From Pedobacter sp. D749 (GTDB taxonomy: Bacteria; Bacteroidota; Bacteroidia; Sphingobacteriales; Sphingobacteriaceae), in assembly GCF_019317285.1 (NCBI RefSeq), contig NZ_CP079218.1, positions 2,914,001-2,978,000 of the forward strand: a stretch of 64,000 bases of DNA, given 5' to 3'. Under the pieces are notes generated by a model. The model was not told where the DNA came from. It saw nothing but the letters and a program-made list of their open reading frames with translations, and made no database searches. Made by a program: the position numbers and the translations under genes. Shown piece after piece: positions 9,583-17,984 of this stretch; the first letter of the stretch is position 1; each line of letters begins with the position of its first letter.

Positions 9583-10872
9583 ATGAGCATACAATTAACA
9601 CAAATCCCTAGAACCATTGATACCCTGACCAATTTTTTGGAAAACAAAAAAGATGAGTACCGCAGCGCATATGAAAATATCCGCAGCGGCCAGGGTTGGA
9701 AAATACAGAACGGCGAATTTTACTTTGAAGCGGTAAATTCCCTTTATAACCATTTATACACCAAAATCTACGAACCCTTACTTACAGATAGTGCACTAAC
9801 TGATTCAGATATAACCGGCTTTATAGATGATTTCCTTTATTGGGCAGCACAGGAGAAAAAAAAAATCAGTGACCTAGATGAACTGGCACATTTCGGTATT
9901 TTAACTACAATCAACAGTCATGTACACAGTTTATTGTATAGCGCTTTCAACAAATTCAAACAGTTGAGGGATATTTACAGGGAGGAGCAGAAACTGGCCA
10001 AAAATTACATATCTACGGCAAAGCCGCCAACAGCCCGCAAGCAGACCTACAAGATTGGGATTGTCACTGTAACAGAAGAAGAACACAATGCAGCCTTGGA
10101 GATATTAAGCGGGGTTAAAATCATCCCACCAAAAGAAAATAACGCCTTCACCTACCGGACCGGTCATTTAAAAGGTGGAAAAAAGGGAATTAAAGTTATC
10201 CTCGTGCAATGTCTTCACCAAGGTGCAGCCGCAGCAGCGGTGGCTACCAGCCAGATGATAACCAGTCATTCGCCTGAGATAATGGCCATGATCGGCCATG
10301 CTGCTGGAAATAAGTCCAAAATGAAAAAATGCAGTGTAGGTGACATCATGCTCGCAAAAGAGTCCATCGACTTTGAACAGGTGACCATTACCGAGCAGTC
10401 GGCAGGCGACAACCCGCCTGAAATCATCGAAAAGCCCAAGAAGAGGCCTGTACCTGCCAATACCACGCTTGTTACAAGTGCACTACAGTTCAAGTCGACC
10501 GGTATTTTACAGCAAATAAAAGATGGTTATCCGGATAAAGCACTTTTTGAAGCAGAATTAAAGCTCTTTCCTGGAATCATTGTTTCAGGAAGTGCCATGG
10601 TTAGATCGGAAACATGGTTCAATAAAGTGATGGCCGACAATCCAGGTGCCATAGGCTGGGACATGGAAATCTTCGGGTTTTACTATGCGATCGAAAACAC
10701 CACATTCGGCAACAAACCCAAAGGAATAGCCATGAAGTCCATCTCCGATTACGGTTCAAAAAAAACAAAATACCCCGAGGGCTTGGAAGACCATACGGTG
10801 AGAGTACCTTATGCATGTTACACCAGTGCTGATTTTTTTAGGCAATTTGCCATTGAGAACCTGGGTGATTAA
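9583..10872 (+). CDS. Helical domain fused to a nucleoside-phosphorylase-superfamily domain; candidate effector
   Basis: A 429-residue protein 44 bases downstream of the nuclease gene. Residues 1-150 are predicted helical with no known family. From residue 156 the protein matches the PNP/UDP-phosphorylase superfamily: YKIGIVTVTEEEHNAAL, a Gly-rich GHAAGN (usually GxxGG), CSVGDIMLA, SGSAMV, then GWDMEIFGFYYA with the ribose-binding Glu362 and KSISDYGSK with the base-contacting Asp389. So the active site looks intact. Related PNP-fold proteins are known antiphage effectors that cleave ATP (for example in Detocs). In a McrBC-like operon a nucleotide-destroying effector, triggered through the helical N-terminus, is a reasonable inference but unproven. 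A housekeeping salvage enzyme is less likely given the extra domain and context. Confidence 0.7.
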   Translation: MSIQLTQIPRTIDTLTNFLENKKDEYRSAYENIRSGQGWKIQNGEFYFEAVNSLYNHLYTKIYEPLLTDSALTDSDITGFIDDFLYWAAQEKKKISDLDELAHFGILTTINSHVHSLLYSAFNKFKQLRDIYREEQKLAKNYISTAKPPTARKQTYKIGIVTVTEEEHNAALEILSGVKIIPPKENNAFTYRTGHLKGGKKGIKVILVQCLHQGAAAAAVATSQMITSHSPEIMAMIGHAAGNKSKMKKCSVGDIMLAKESIDFEQVTITEQSAGDNPPEIIEKPKKRPVPANTTLVTSALQFKSTGILQQIKDGYPDKALFEAELKLFPGIIVSGSAMVRSETWFNKVMADNPGAIGWDMEIFGFYYAIENTTFGNKPKGIAMKSISDYGSKKTKYPEGLEDHTVRVPYACYTSADFFRQFAIENLGD

Positions 10873-10923
10873 GCTTTTTAATGTATTCCCCACTTTACCG
10901 AAATACCCAAATATGGTTACAAT

Positions 10924-10938
10924 GTGACGAATAAAAAG
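10924..10938 (+). repeat. Right copy of the 15-bp direct repeat flanking the defence-like island
   Basis: Identical to 6868-6882 (GTGACGAATAAAAAG) in the same orientation. It begins 51 bases after the stop of the phosphorylase-domain gene and about 95 bases before the end of the tRNA gene on the opposite strand. Flanking bases on both sides differ between the copies. Confidence 0.6.
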
Positions 10939-10994
10939 AGAGATTATTAGTTCGATCTTTCCAGAAAAATTGAGTTTCGACGAAGAGCAACAAA

Positions 10995-11026
10995 AAACCC
11001 CTCTAAGGCTATCCTTAAAGGGGTTT
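10995..11026 (-). terminator. Intrinsic terminator of the tRNA transcript
   Basis: Arms AAACCCCT (10995-11002) and AGGGGTTT (11019-11026), extended inside by TAAGG/CCTTA. On the minus strand the hairpin is followed by a run of T. It lies directly downstream of the tRNA gene and would end its transcript. Confidence 0.75.
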
Positions 11027-11033
11027 AAAGCAG

Positions 11034-11107
11034 TGGGCCCACCTGGGCTCGAACCAGGGACCAAAAGATTATGAGTCTTCTACTCTAACCAGCTGAGCTA
11101 TAGGCCC
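11034..11107 (-). tRNA. tRNA with CAT anticodon (Ile2 or elongator Met)
   Basis: The minus strand folds into a complete 74-base cloverleaf: 7-bp acceptor stem GGGCCTA/TGGGCCC, D arm GCTC/GAGT, 5-bp anticodon stem GAAGA/TCTTT around loop CTCATAA, and T arm CCTGG-TTCGAGC-CCAGG. CCA is not encoded. The anticodon is CAT. The acceptor and D-stem start GGGCCTATAGCTCAG resembles bacterial tRNA-Ile, so a lysidine-modified tRNA-Ile2 reading AUA is possible; elongator Met is the alternative. It sits next to the defence-like island, as tRNA genes often do at insertion hotspots. Confidence 0.9.
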
Positions 11108-11332
11108 GGAAAAAAGTTATTCCTTTTTTGCGAGTGCAATGTTACAAATTTGAATTGAAATTAGGAAAATGTTTTCACCCTTTTTTCATAAAAAGAAAGA
11201 ATACAAACTCATTTTCAAGCGCTTAATTTTAATTTTCATTTTACAGCGCCTCGTTTCTCATTAAAAATGTTGATAAAACGCCTGCTCACCTGTCCTCAAA
11301 TCAATTTCGAATAGGTTAATTTTGCAATTGAT

Positions 11333-13426
11333 ATGAATACGCCCGACCCGGACAACCAACTTCTTCTCGATTTTTTAGCCACCACCAACCAGCCTGTTTT
11401 TTTAACAGGTAAAGCCGGAACCGGTAAAACAACCTTATTACGCAAGATTAGGGATACCACAAAAAAGAATTTCGCCATTGTTGCACCTACCGCTGTTGCA
11501 GCAATAAATGCAGGTGGCGTAACACTCCATTCCTTTTTTCAAATCCCCTTCGGCCCGCTGGTTCCGGTTGTTGATGAAAACGCAGAAAGTAATTTTAAAT
11601 ATTCAGACGAAAAAACAAGACTTTTACGCTGCCTTGATTTATTGATCATTGATGAGATTAGTATGGTTAGGGTTGATCTGATTGATTTTGTCGACCGTAC
11701 TTTAAGGCGTGTTAAAGGCTCTAACCGTCCTTTTGGTGGCGTTCAGGTGTTAATGATCGGCGATCTTTACCAGCTCTCTCCTATTTTTCACGATGCCTGG
11801 CATATTCTGGGCAGTTATTATTCCAGCCCCTACTTTTTCGATAGCCTCATTTTCAGGTCTACGCCAATGCTTACGTTCACTTTAGATAAAGTTTACCGTC
11901 AATCAGACCCCGTATTTCTTGACATTTTGAACGGGATGCGGGAAAACAGTCTCGACGCCGGCCTCCTTGCCAAACTGAATGAACGTTACGACCCATCTTT
12001 AGATCGGGAATGGAAAGATGATTACATTACGCTCACCACACATAACCAATTGGTTAATGAAATTAACCAGGGTTGTTTAGAAAAATTGCCCGGAGAAATT
12101 TTCGAATTCAATGCAGATGTAAGTGGCGATTTCCCTAAAGATGCCTACCCTACCGACGAAAAACTTCAGCTAAAACTGGGTGCACAGGTCATCTTTATCA
12201 AAAATGATTCTTCAGGTAAAAAGCAATTCTACAATGGAAAAGCGGCAAAAGTTACCGCAATCAGTCAGGATTCGATAAAAGTAACTTTCACCAACGGTGG
12301 CAGGGAAATCGAAGTAGAAAAAGAAATCTGGCAAAATGTTAAATATAGCCTGAGCAACGAAGAAAATAAAATCGACGAAACCAGTACCGGATCCTTCTCA
12401 CAATATCCATTTAAACTGGCCTGGGCCATTACCGTGCACAAAAGCCAGGGATTAACCTTCGACCAGGCAATAGTTGATGTGAGCACCGCATTCACCCACG
12501 GACAGGCTTACGTAGCACTAAGCCGTTGCAGAAGCCTGGAAGGACTGATCCTAAAATCGCCTGTGGTTTCCGAAAATATCATTACCGATGCCAAAGTAAT
12601 CAGTTTCACAAAAGCCGCTCACCAGGATAAACCTACCGCTGATCTGCTGGCACGTTATACGCAGCAATATGCCTGGGGATTGATTCATGAGCTTCTGGAT
12701 TTTTCGCTGATTGCAAAAGATTGGGAGAAACTCGGGCGCTCCAAACTGATCGATAAAGACGAGAAGAATGCTTTTTTATCTATTTACGAACAGGGAAACC
12801 AGATCTTTCAACACGAGATCTTTAAAGTAGCCAGAAATTTCATTACAAAGGAATTCTCGAAAATAAGCACCAATGAAAATCCTGCAAATGAAAGTGCTTT
12901 TATGGAACGTTTGCAGAAAGCCTCAGATTATTTTATTCCAAAACTTGAACAACTCATTACTTTAATGGCAAGAATTGTGGCCATCAACTTTTATAATGAT
13001 ACGCACTCTGACAAATTACTTACAGTTTTAAACGACTGTAAAGATGCACTCCAGATCAAGCTGGCTTTATTTAAAATTTCGTGGAACCCCTTTTCGATCA
13101 AAAATTACATCAATACCTTGCATGCCGCTGGCAATAAACAACCCGAGAAAAAACCGGTTAAATCGAGCATCAAGCCAAAAGAGATTTCCAATCCTCAGGT
13201 TTACAAAAACCTGGTCGAATGGCGCAAAACAATCGCGCAGCAACGTGGCACCCAGGATTATGCGGTACTGTCTGACTTAGCATTACTTTCTATTGCCGAA
13301 AAAATGCCCAGAACTACCGACCAACTTGCGGCACTTAAAAGCGTAGGCATTGGCAATGCAAAAGAACTGGGCCAGCAAATTACGCGTATTGTAAACGCCC
13401 ATTTGGGTACAAGTGAATTATTTTAA
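11333..13426 (+). CDS. PIF1-like superfamily 1 DNA helicase with a C-terminal HRDC-like domain
   Basis: A 697-residue cytosolic protein. Walker A is GKAGTGKT at residues 26-33; motif Ia APTAVAAINAGG, Walker B LLIIDEISMVR and FGGVQVLMIGDLYQLSP follow, exactly as in PIF1/RecD-type 5'-3' helicases. Motif V/VI are in WAITVHKSQGLTFD and QAYVALSRCRSLEG. The last 75 residues (YKNLVEWRKTIAQQRG ... LKSVGIGNAKELG) look like an HRDC nucleic-acid-binding domain. It probably unwinds structured DNA at forks or during recombination. A -7-like TAATTTTGC lies 15 bases upstream of the ATG. Followed by the Hsp70-like gene, 75 bases away, with its own possible promoter. Confidence 0.88.
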   Translation: MNTPDPDNQLLLDFLATTNQPVFLTGKAGTGKTTLLRKIRDTTKKNFAIVAPTAVAAINAGGVTLHSFFQIPFGPLVPVVDENAESNFKYSDEKTRLLRCLDLLIIDEISMVRVDLIDFVDRTLRRVKGSNRPFGGVQVLMIGDLYQLSPIFHDAWHILGSYYSSPYFFDSLIFRSTPMLTFTLDKVYRQSDPVFLDILNGMRENSLDAGLLAKLNERYDPSLDREWKDDYITLTTHNQLVNEINQGCLEKLPGEIFEFNADVSGDFPKDAYPTDEKLQLKLGAQVIFIKNDSSGKKQFYNGKAAKVTAISQDSIKVTFTNGGREIEVEKEIWQNVKYSLSNEENKIDETSTGSFSQYPFKLAWAITVHKSQGLTFDQAIVDVSTAFTHGQAYVALSRCRSLEGLILKSPVVSENIITDAKVISFTKAAHQDKPTADLLARYTQQYAWGLIHELLDFSLIAKDWEKLGRSKLIDKDEKNAFLSIYEQGNQIFQHEIFKVARNFITKEFSKISTNENPANESAFMERLQKASDYFIPKLEQLITLMARIVAINFYNDTHSDKLLTVLNDCKDALQIKLALFKISWNPFSIKNYINTLHAAGNKQPEKKPVKSSIKPKEISNPQVYKNLVEWRKTIAQQRGTQDYAVLSDLALLSIAEKMPRTTDQLAALKSVGIGNAKELGQQITRIVNAHLGTSELF

Positions 13427-13501
13427 AAATTTTAGTTCTTAACACAATTTTTTAATACTTTCGCAACCCCAATTTTAGCGCCAACCACAGCATAACACAC
13501 C

Positions 13502-14770
13502 ATGAGCAAGTTTTTATACGGAATCGATTTTGGAACAACCAATTCGGCACTTTCTATTTATGATGAAGAAAAGAAGGAAATTGTAGACACGATTTCTATC
13601 CCTTCATTGATTTATTTTACAGAAGTAAAAAGTCTTGTTGATGGCGAAAGCCATATCGTTGGCGACAAAGCAATAGATGCTTATTTAAGTGACAACATGA
13701 AAGGCCGCTTCATCAAATCTATCAAACAAATCCTCTCAAGAACTACTTTTACCGAAACCCGTATCCATAATAAAAGATATACAGCTTCTGATCTTGTCAC
13801 TTTAATTCTAAAAGATTTAAAAGCGAAGGCCGATCAGATTGTTGGTGAAGACTGCCGCAAGGCCATTATAGGGCGGCCGGTTTTCTTTGATGATGACAAT
13901 ACCATGAAAGATACACTGGCGCAAACCAGGTTAAAAAAAGCTGCTGAAAACGCTGGCTTTACTGACGTGCGTTTTCAATTCGAACCTATTGGGGCAGCCT
14001 TTGCCTACGAAAAAACAATTAAGAAAAAAGAACGGGTTTTAGTAGCCGATTTAGGTGGAGGTACAACAGATTTCACCTACCTGATCCTCGATCCGGATAA
14101 AGTTGGCAGCAAAGACCGTAAAAATGATATGATTGCCTCTGGTGGTATTTATATTGGTGGCGATAGTCTCGATTCTGCATTTATGTGGGATAAAGGCACA
14201 CCATATTTTGGAAAAAACACCATGTACGAGGCCACGCCAGGCAAGGTTTTAAATGTTCCAAAATCACTTTTTGCCAATATCTGTACCTGGGATAAAATGA
14301 ACTTTTTTAACGGTTTAAAAATCCAGAAAGAGATTGAGGAATATTATTATTATTCAGGAAACGATCCGAAATTCAAAAACCTGATCACCCTGATCGAAAA
14401 TAACCTGGGCTATTCTTTGTTCAGATCGATCGAGAAAACAAAAATCGAACTTTCTGATCAACCTGTTTCAACCTTCGCCTACAGCAATATGGAGATCGAG
14501 ATTAACGAAAATATTTCACTTGAGCAGTACAATTCGATTATCGGAAAAGACATCAATAAAATCAATGCTTACCTGGATCAGTTTATGGAAACATACAAAA
14601 TCAACTCAGAAGACATTGACTGTTTGTTTTTAACCGGAGGAACATCAATGGTTTCAGCCGTGCAAAACCTGTTTAAAACTAAATTTCCTCATATTCCGTT
14701 AAACTCTGGCGATAATTTTAAAAGTGTAGCCAAAGGATTGGCCTACAGTGGTTATTTGTTTGAGGATTAA
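13502..14770 (+). CDS. Hsp70-family protein, YegD-like
   Basis: A 422-residue actin-like ATPase. The phosphate-1 motif is YGIDFGTTNSALSIYDEE at the N-terminus, phosphate-2 is VLVADLGGGTTDFTYLIL and the adenosine motif is DCLFLTGGTSMVSAVQ near the C-terminus. It has only the nucleotide-binding domain and lacks the substrate-binding and lid domains of DnaK, matching YegD-type proteins (E. coli YegD about 450 residues). Clients are unknown. A possible -7 element TACTTTCGC occurs near 13456-13464, suggesting separate transcription from the upstream helicase. Confidence 0.88.
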   Translation: MSKFLYGIDFGTTNSALSIYDEEKKEIVDTISIPSLIYFTEVKSLVDGESHIVGDKAIDAYLSDNMKGRFIKSIKQILSRTTFTETRIHNKRYTASDLVTLILKDLKAKADQIVGEDCRKAIIGRPVFFDDDNTMKDTLAQTRLKKAAENAGFTDVRFQFEPIGAAFAYEKTIKKKERVLVADLGGGTTDFTYLILDPDKVGSKDRKNDMIASGGIYIGGDSLDSAFMWDKGTPYFGKNTMYEATPGKVLNVPKSLFANICTWDKMNFFNGLKIQKEIEEYYYYSGNDPKFKNLITLIENNLGYSLFRSIEKTKIELSDQPVSTFAYSNMEIEINENISLEQYNSIIGKDINKINAYLDQFMETYKINSEDIDCLFLTGGTSMVSAVQNLFKTKFPHIPLNSGDNFKSVAKGLAYSGYLFED

Positions 14771-14839
14771 TGAGCAGATTTTCATTCTAGCTATAGCGAA
14801 GAATCTGTAACATAGCTGCACTTTCTATCCCGTCAAAGG

Positions 14840-15213
14840 CCTATCGTTTGGACACATCTTTTTTTAAGAATAGTTTAGGCATTTTGCTAACCAACTTTAA
14901 TAAAGCACGGATTTTAACCAAGTACGCCGTCAATCCCAAGAGCCGGAAAAATCAAAAAAACAGCTGCTGTCTAGTTCAATTAGCACTAACAAACCTGAAA
15001 CGCAGTGGTTTTGTGTTCATAAATGATGATTTAATTTAAAAAAATATTGAACACAAAACGAAGTGCCGTTGTTTTTTTGATGTGCATGGGATTGTGCAAA
15101 AGGCTCATTGCTGGATTGACGAAGCGTTTTGGGTACTTTGGCGCTCCAAAGTACCATGCCCCGCGGCATAGAGCGTTAGAAGAATGTTATAATCATTGTG
15201 TCCACACGATAGG
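14840..15213 (+). repeat. 374-bp dispersed element with terminal inverted repeats, copy 1
   Basis: It is bounded by near-perfect inverted ends: CCTATCGTTTGGACACA at 14840-14856 and the complement of CCTATCGTGTGGACACA at 15197-15213 (16 of 17 match). Inside are a perfect palindrome at 15132-15155 (10-bp arms GGTACTTTGG), a smaller one around 15156-15170, and arms GTTTTGTGTTCA/TGAACACAAAAC flanking an AT-rich loop near 15010-15060. The whole element recurs inverted at 61351-61714. Short ORFs in it encode ALTNLKRSGFVFI-like peptides in both copies but have no protein features. It looks like a non-autonomous, MITE-like element. Confidence 0.7.
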
Positions 15214-15340
15214 TAAAAGGCCGAGGATAAAGAAATATTGACTGGATCCGGAGCGCAATGCCTGTACAAAACATTTAGATACTTCCCGTCTTTCGCTTTT
15301 ACGCTTCGCTGCCTCGTACCTCGTTGCTGCTGGTAACACT

Positions 15341-15472
15341 CAATGTCATTAAGTTAAGCCATTAGGCACAAGAAAATAATTTAACCACAGATAGGAAGGA
15401 TGCACACAGATATGAAAATCCGTGTTTATCTGTGCTCATCTGTGGCTAAAACCCCTTAACTTAATGACATTG
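15341..15472. repeat. 132-bp long palindromic repeat of the CACAGAT family
   Basis: The ends 15341-15358 and 15455-15472 are perfect 18-bp inverted repeats (CAATGTCATTAAGTTAAG). Inside, ACCACAGAT...CACACAGATA faces TATCTGTG...ATCTGTGG, so almost the entire segment can fold into one hairpin. Half copies occur at about 15716-15767 and 25980-26013. Confidence 0.65.
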
Positions 15473-16083
15473 GGGTAACACTCCGACCGGGGCTATAGGA
15501 CAATGCAGCATTTCATTTTTAGGGTATGCAAGGTGCAGAACCCTTTGTTCATAAACCCGATTGTAATGAATCCCGACGTTAAGTCGGGAGTAATAAAAAG
15601 CGGGGCTGCAAACCGCCATAAACCACAGCACCTATATTTCCTGATACCTGCAATATTATCTATTACTTGTTTCGACTATTGCAATTCCAAATATCTCCCT
15701 GAAAGGTCGTCAATCTGTGGTTATCTGTGTGAATCTGTGGTTAAAAACCTCAAATTAATGATATTTGGCTAGCGCTCCAACAGGGAATAAGCCTACCAGA
15801 TTATATTTTATTTTGGCCATGAAAAATGAGGCTAACGCATACTGTAAACGCTAAAATACAATTACGTAACATTTTTAGGAAAATTTTCCTTGCTTTAGGT
15901 TAAGATTTTATAATTTAGCTGACGTAAAATTGGTGCGGCTGATAAAATAGATGCAGTAAGCAAAGCTTTACGCGTTAGGCGCGAAACAATTAATGTGGTG
16001 AGGTCTGGAATACCTGTTTTCTGGAAGAGATGAAATCAAGCAGATGAAATTTCTTTGGCAGACGCACCAATTTTTCATTCAAT
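15473..16083. other. Gene-free region with repeat fragments
   Basis: It contains a short hairpin TCCCGAC/GTCGGGA (15571-15589) and a half copy of the CACAGAT palindromic repeat with its tail (about 15716-15767). The rest up to the AraC-type gene shows no supported gene. A stretch near 15925-16033 reads as about 35 open codons but without a start or any recognisable motif. Confidence 0.5.
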
Positions 16084-16860
16084 TTAGGCCAGGCGGCTGA
16101 ATTGCAATACCGACATACCTCTGTGACGTTTAAAACTCTTATTAAAATTAGTGGTTTGTTCGAAACCCAATAGCTCAGCTATTTCATCAATCGTGTATTC
16201 ACTATGGATCAATAATTCTTCCGCTTCGCGCATAATGCGATCTTTAATAAGCACCGTCAGGCTCTTTCCAAGCACTCTATCTAAAAATTTATTTAGCTTG
16301 CCAGCGCTCATTCCCATACCTTCTGCATAAAATCGGATGGATCTTTCCTGCCTGAAAAATTGTTCTAAAATTGCCCTGAATCTCAATACCTGCTGTAAAT
16401 CATCTAAAGTTAAGGCAGCAAGATAGCCGCTTAAACCAGCTGTATAACCTAGAAATAAAGACAAATACTGTGCTAAAAAAGGTATATCTTTTTTAACATT
16501 AATTTCTCTCTTTAGCTGATCAAGTAACCTATAAGTTTTAGTCAATTTGTGCGAATCGAGATCCCTGAAGGATAAATTTAAAAAGAGGTTTTTAGCCTGA
16601 GGATCTAAATGCTGAAGTAAAAATTCTGCATATAGTAAACTGCTAAAACTTAGCCAATAACCTGAAGTAATCTCTCCATCGAGCCTAACCAGACCTTCTT
16701 CCGGAATAAAAAAAATCCTACCTTTTAACAGGGCGTAATCGCCGGAATTCATGCATAAAAAGCCATTTCCTTCACGCACAATTAATATACGCATAGGGTA
16801 TATTGCCTGCAACGCACGTTCTTTTTTAAAAAAACCGTTAATTGGCTCTAGTTGTATCAT
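16084..16860 (-). CDS. AraC family transcriptional regulator
   Basis: A 258-residue protein. The C-terminal 95 residues carry two helix-turn-helix motifs of the AraC/XylS type: FYAEGMGMSAGKLNKFLDRV and IDEIAELLGFEQTTNFNKSF, ending KRHRGMSVLQFSRL. The N-terminal half is a cupin-like sensing domain (LIVREGNGFLCMNSGDYALL, then GRIFFIPEEGLVRL). The effector is unknown. It stands alone, facing repeat-rich DNA on one side and the cold-shock genes on the other. No target site was recognised. Confidence 0.88.
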   Translation of the reverse strand: MIQLEPINGFFKKERALQAIYPMRILIVREGNGFLCMNSGDYALLKGRIFFIPEEGLVRLDGEITSGYWLSFSSLLYAEFLLQHLDPQAKNLFLNLSFRDLDSHKLTKTYRLLDQLKREINVKKDIPFLAQYLSLFLGYTAGLSGYLAALTLDDLQQVLRFRAILEQFFRQERSIRFYAEGMGMSAGKLNKFLDRVLGKSLTVLIKDRIMREAEELLIHSEYTIDEIAELLGFEQTTNFNKSFKRHRGMSVLQFSRLA

Positions 16861-17153
16861 AAAAATTTAAGGGTAAACAACTGTAAGATCAAATTTATCA
16901 GATTTGGTTACAGGCCGCTAAAATAAATTATTATAATGATAAATGCCTCCAGAAATACAGATTAAGAATCAAATCTAAAAAAGCATCAATCTTTCGATTC
17001 CGTATTTAAATTAAATCCATTTATTAAACGATGAGATATAGCCCCTTCTCTTGGCATTATTATTAGATGATGTGCATCAATATCATATAGTTATCCTGAA
17101 ATGACGCAAAACAACAAATGCAATCGGATGCAAAGATATTCTACAGTATCTAT

Positions 17154-17351
17154 CTATGCTGATAGCACAATTACCTTAGTGGCTTCGATGCCATCCGGTG
17201 TAAATTCAATATCAAATTGAACTATATTATTGGGTTTTATGGGATCGACTACACCATGAGCAAAAACACTCACTTCTCTTCCTCCATTTGATGGTGTAAT
17301 ACTTCCAACACCTTCTTTTTGATTATAAAACTTTACCGTGCCTAACCTCAT
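17154..17351 (-). CDS. Divergent cold-shock-domain protein
   Basis: A 65-residue protein that aligns along its whole length with CspA (MRLGTVKFYNQKEGVGSI ... GIEATKVIVL). The RNA-binding motifs are degraded: RNP1, normally KGFGFI, is EGVGSI, and RNP2, normally VFVH, is VSVFAH. Loss of the stacking aromatic residues suggests weakened or altered nucleic-acid binding. It begins 4 bases after the stop of the canonical cold-shock gene (17356-17544), so the two form an operon and probably arose by tandem duplication. Confidence 0.75.
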   Translation of the reverse strand: MRLGTVKFYNQKEGVGSITPSNGGREVSVFAHGVVDPIKPNNIVQFDIEFTPDGIEATKVIVLSA

Positions 17352-17355
17352 AGAA

Positions 17356-17544
17356 CTATTGAATCAGTTTTACATTAACGGCATTAGGACCTTTTTTCCC
17401 TTGCGCTATTTCGAACTCAACCCGGTTATTCTGACTTATTTTATCAACTAAACCTGTAACGTGAACAAAAACTTCGTCTCCGTCTTCTGTTATGATGAAA
17501 CCAAATCCTTTAGATTCATTATAAAATTTTACTGTTCCCTGCAT
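17356..17544 (-). CDS. Cold-shock protein (CspA family)
   Basis: A 62-residue single cold-shock domain. It starts MQGTVKFYNESKGFGFI with an intact RNP1 (KGFGFI) and has RNP2 in DEVFVHVTGL, then the C-terminal strand GPNAVNVKLI. Such proteins bind single-stranded RNA/DNA and act as RNA chaperones. It is upstream of the divergent paralogue in one transcript. Both are typical in length (60-70 residues). Confidence 0.92.
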   Translation of the reverse strand: MQGTVKFYNESKGFGFIITEDGDEVFVHVTGLVDKISQNNRVEFEIAQGKKGPNAVNVKLIQ

Positions 17545-17984
17545 TTTTATTTAGATTTTACTCAATAAACATACAAAAAACCAAAAGGTTTAGCTATTAT
17601 ATAAAATTCTGGATCTGATCGATAGATCAGGCAATGAGTATTGATGATTTAATGCTGACCAGAAAAAGGCACATACAAAGAATAAAGCCAAAGGCAACAT
17701 TCGAAACTTTCTTATCTTATTATCATGCATTTAGCGCCGATAATTAAGAATTGAATTTAAAAACCCCATACAACAGCCATATTCTGCCAGTATCCAAAAT
17801 CTCGATTGGTAACGAACTGTTATCTAAATTTATCAGTCCATACGCTAAGTTTCCTAGATAATAAAGGATTGGAAAAATACCAGAAAATAGATCCGGGCTT
17901 TATTGAATACCAGTTTTTTTTCGAATGATCAAAATACCCCCCCATAGAGAAAGGTTCTCCCTGAAAAAGTATTTGAAAATTGAA
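17545..17984. other. Intergenic region upstream of the cold-shock genes
   Basis: AT-rich, presumably containing the cold-shock promoter and a long 5' leader. I saw no ORF with protein features, no tRNA and no clear terminator here. Confidence 0.4.

Noticed and set aside
14848..15241. Two short plus-strand ORFs and, at 61363-61575, a minus-strand ORF sharing LTNLKRSGFVFI
   Set aside because: Both fall in copies of the same non-coding element and the shared peptide follows from repeat identity; frames differ in length and there is no gene-like signal.
15925..16033. About 35 open codons (KIGAADKIDAVSKALRVRR...) before the AraC gene
   Set aside because: No start codon, a stop just upstream, no family recognised; not enough to call a pseudogene.
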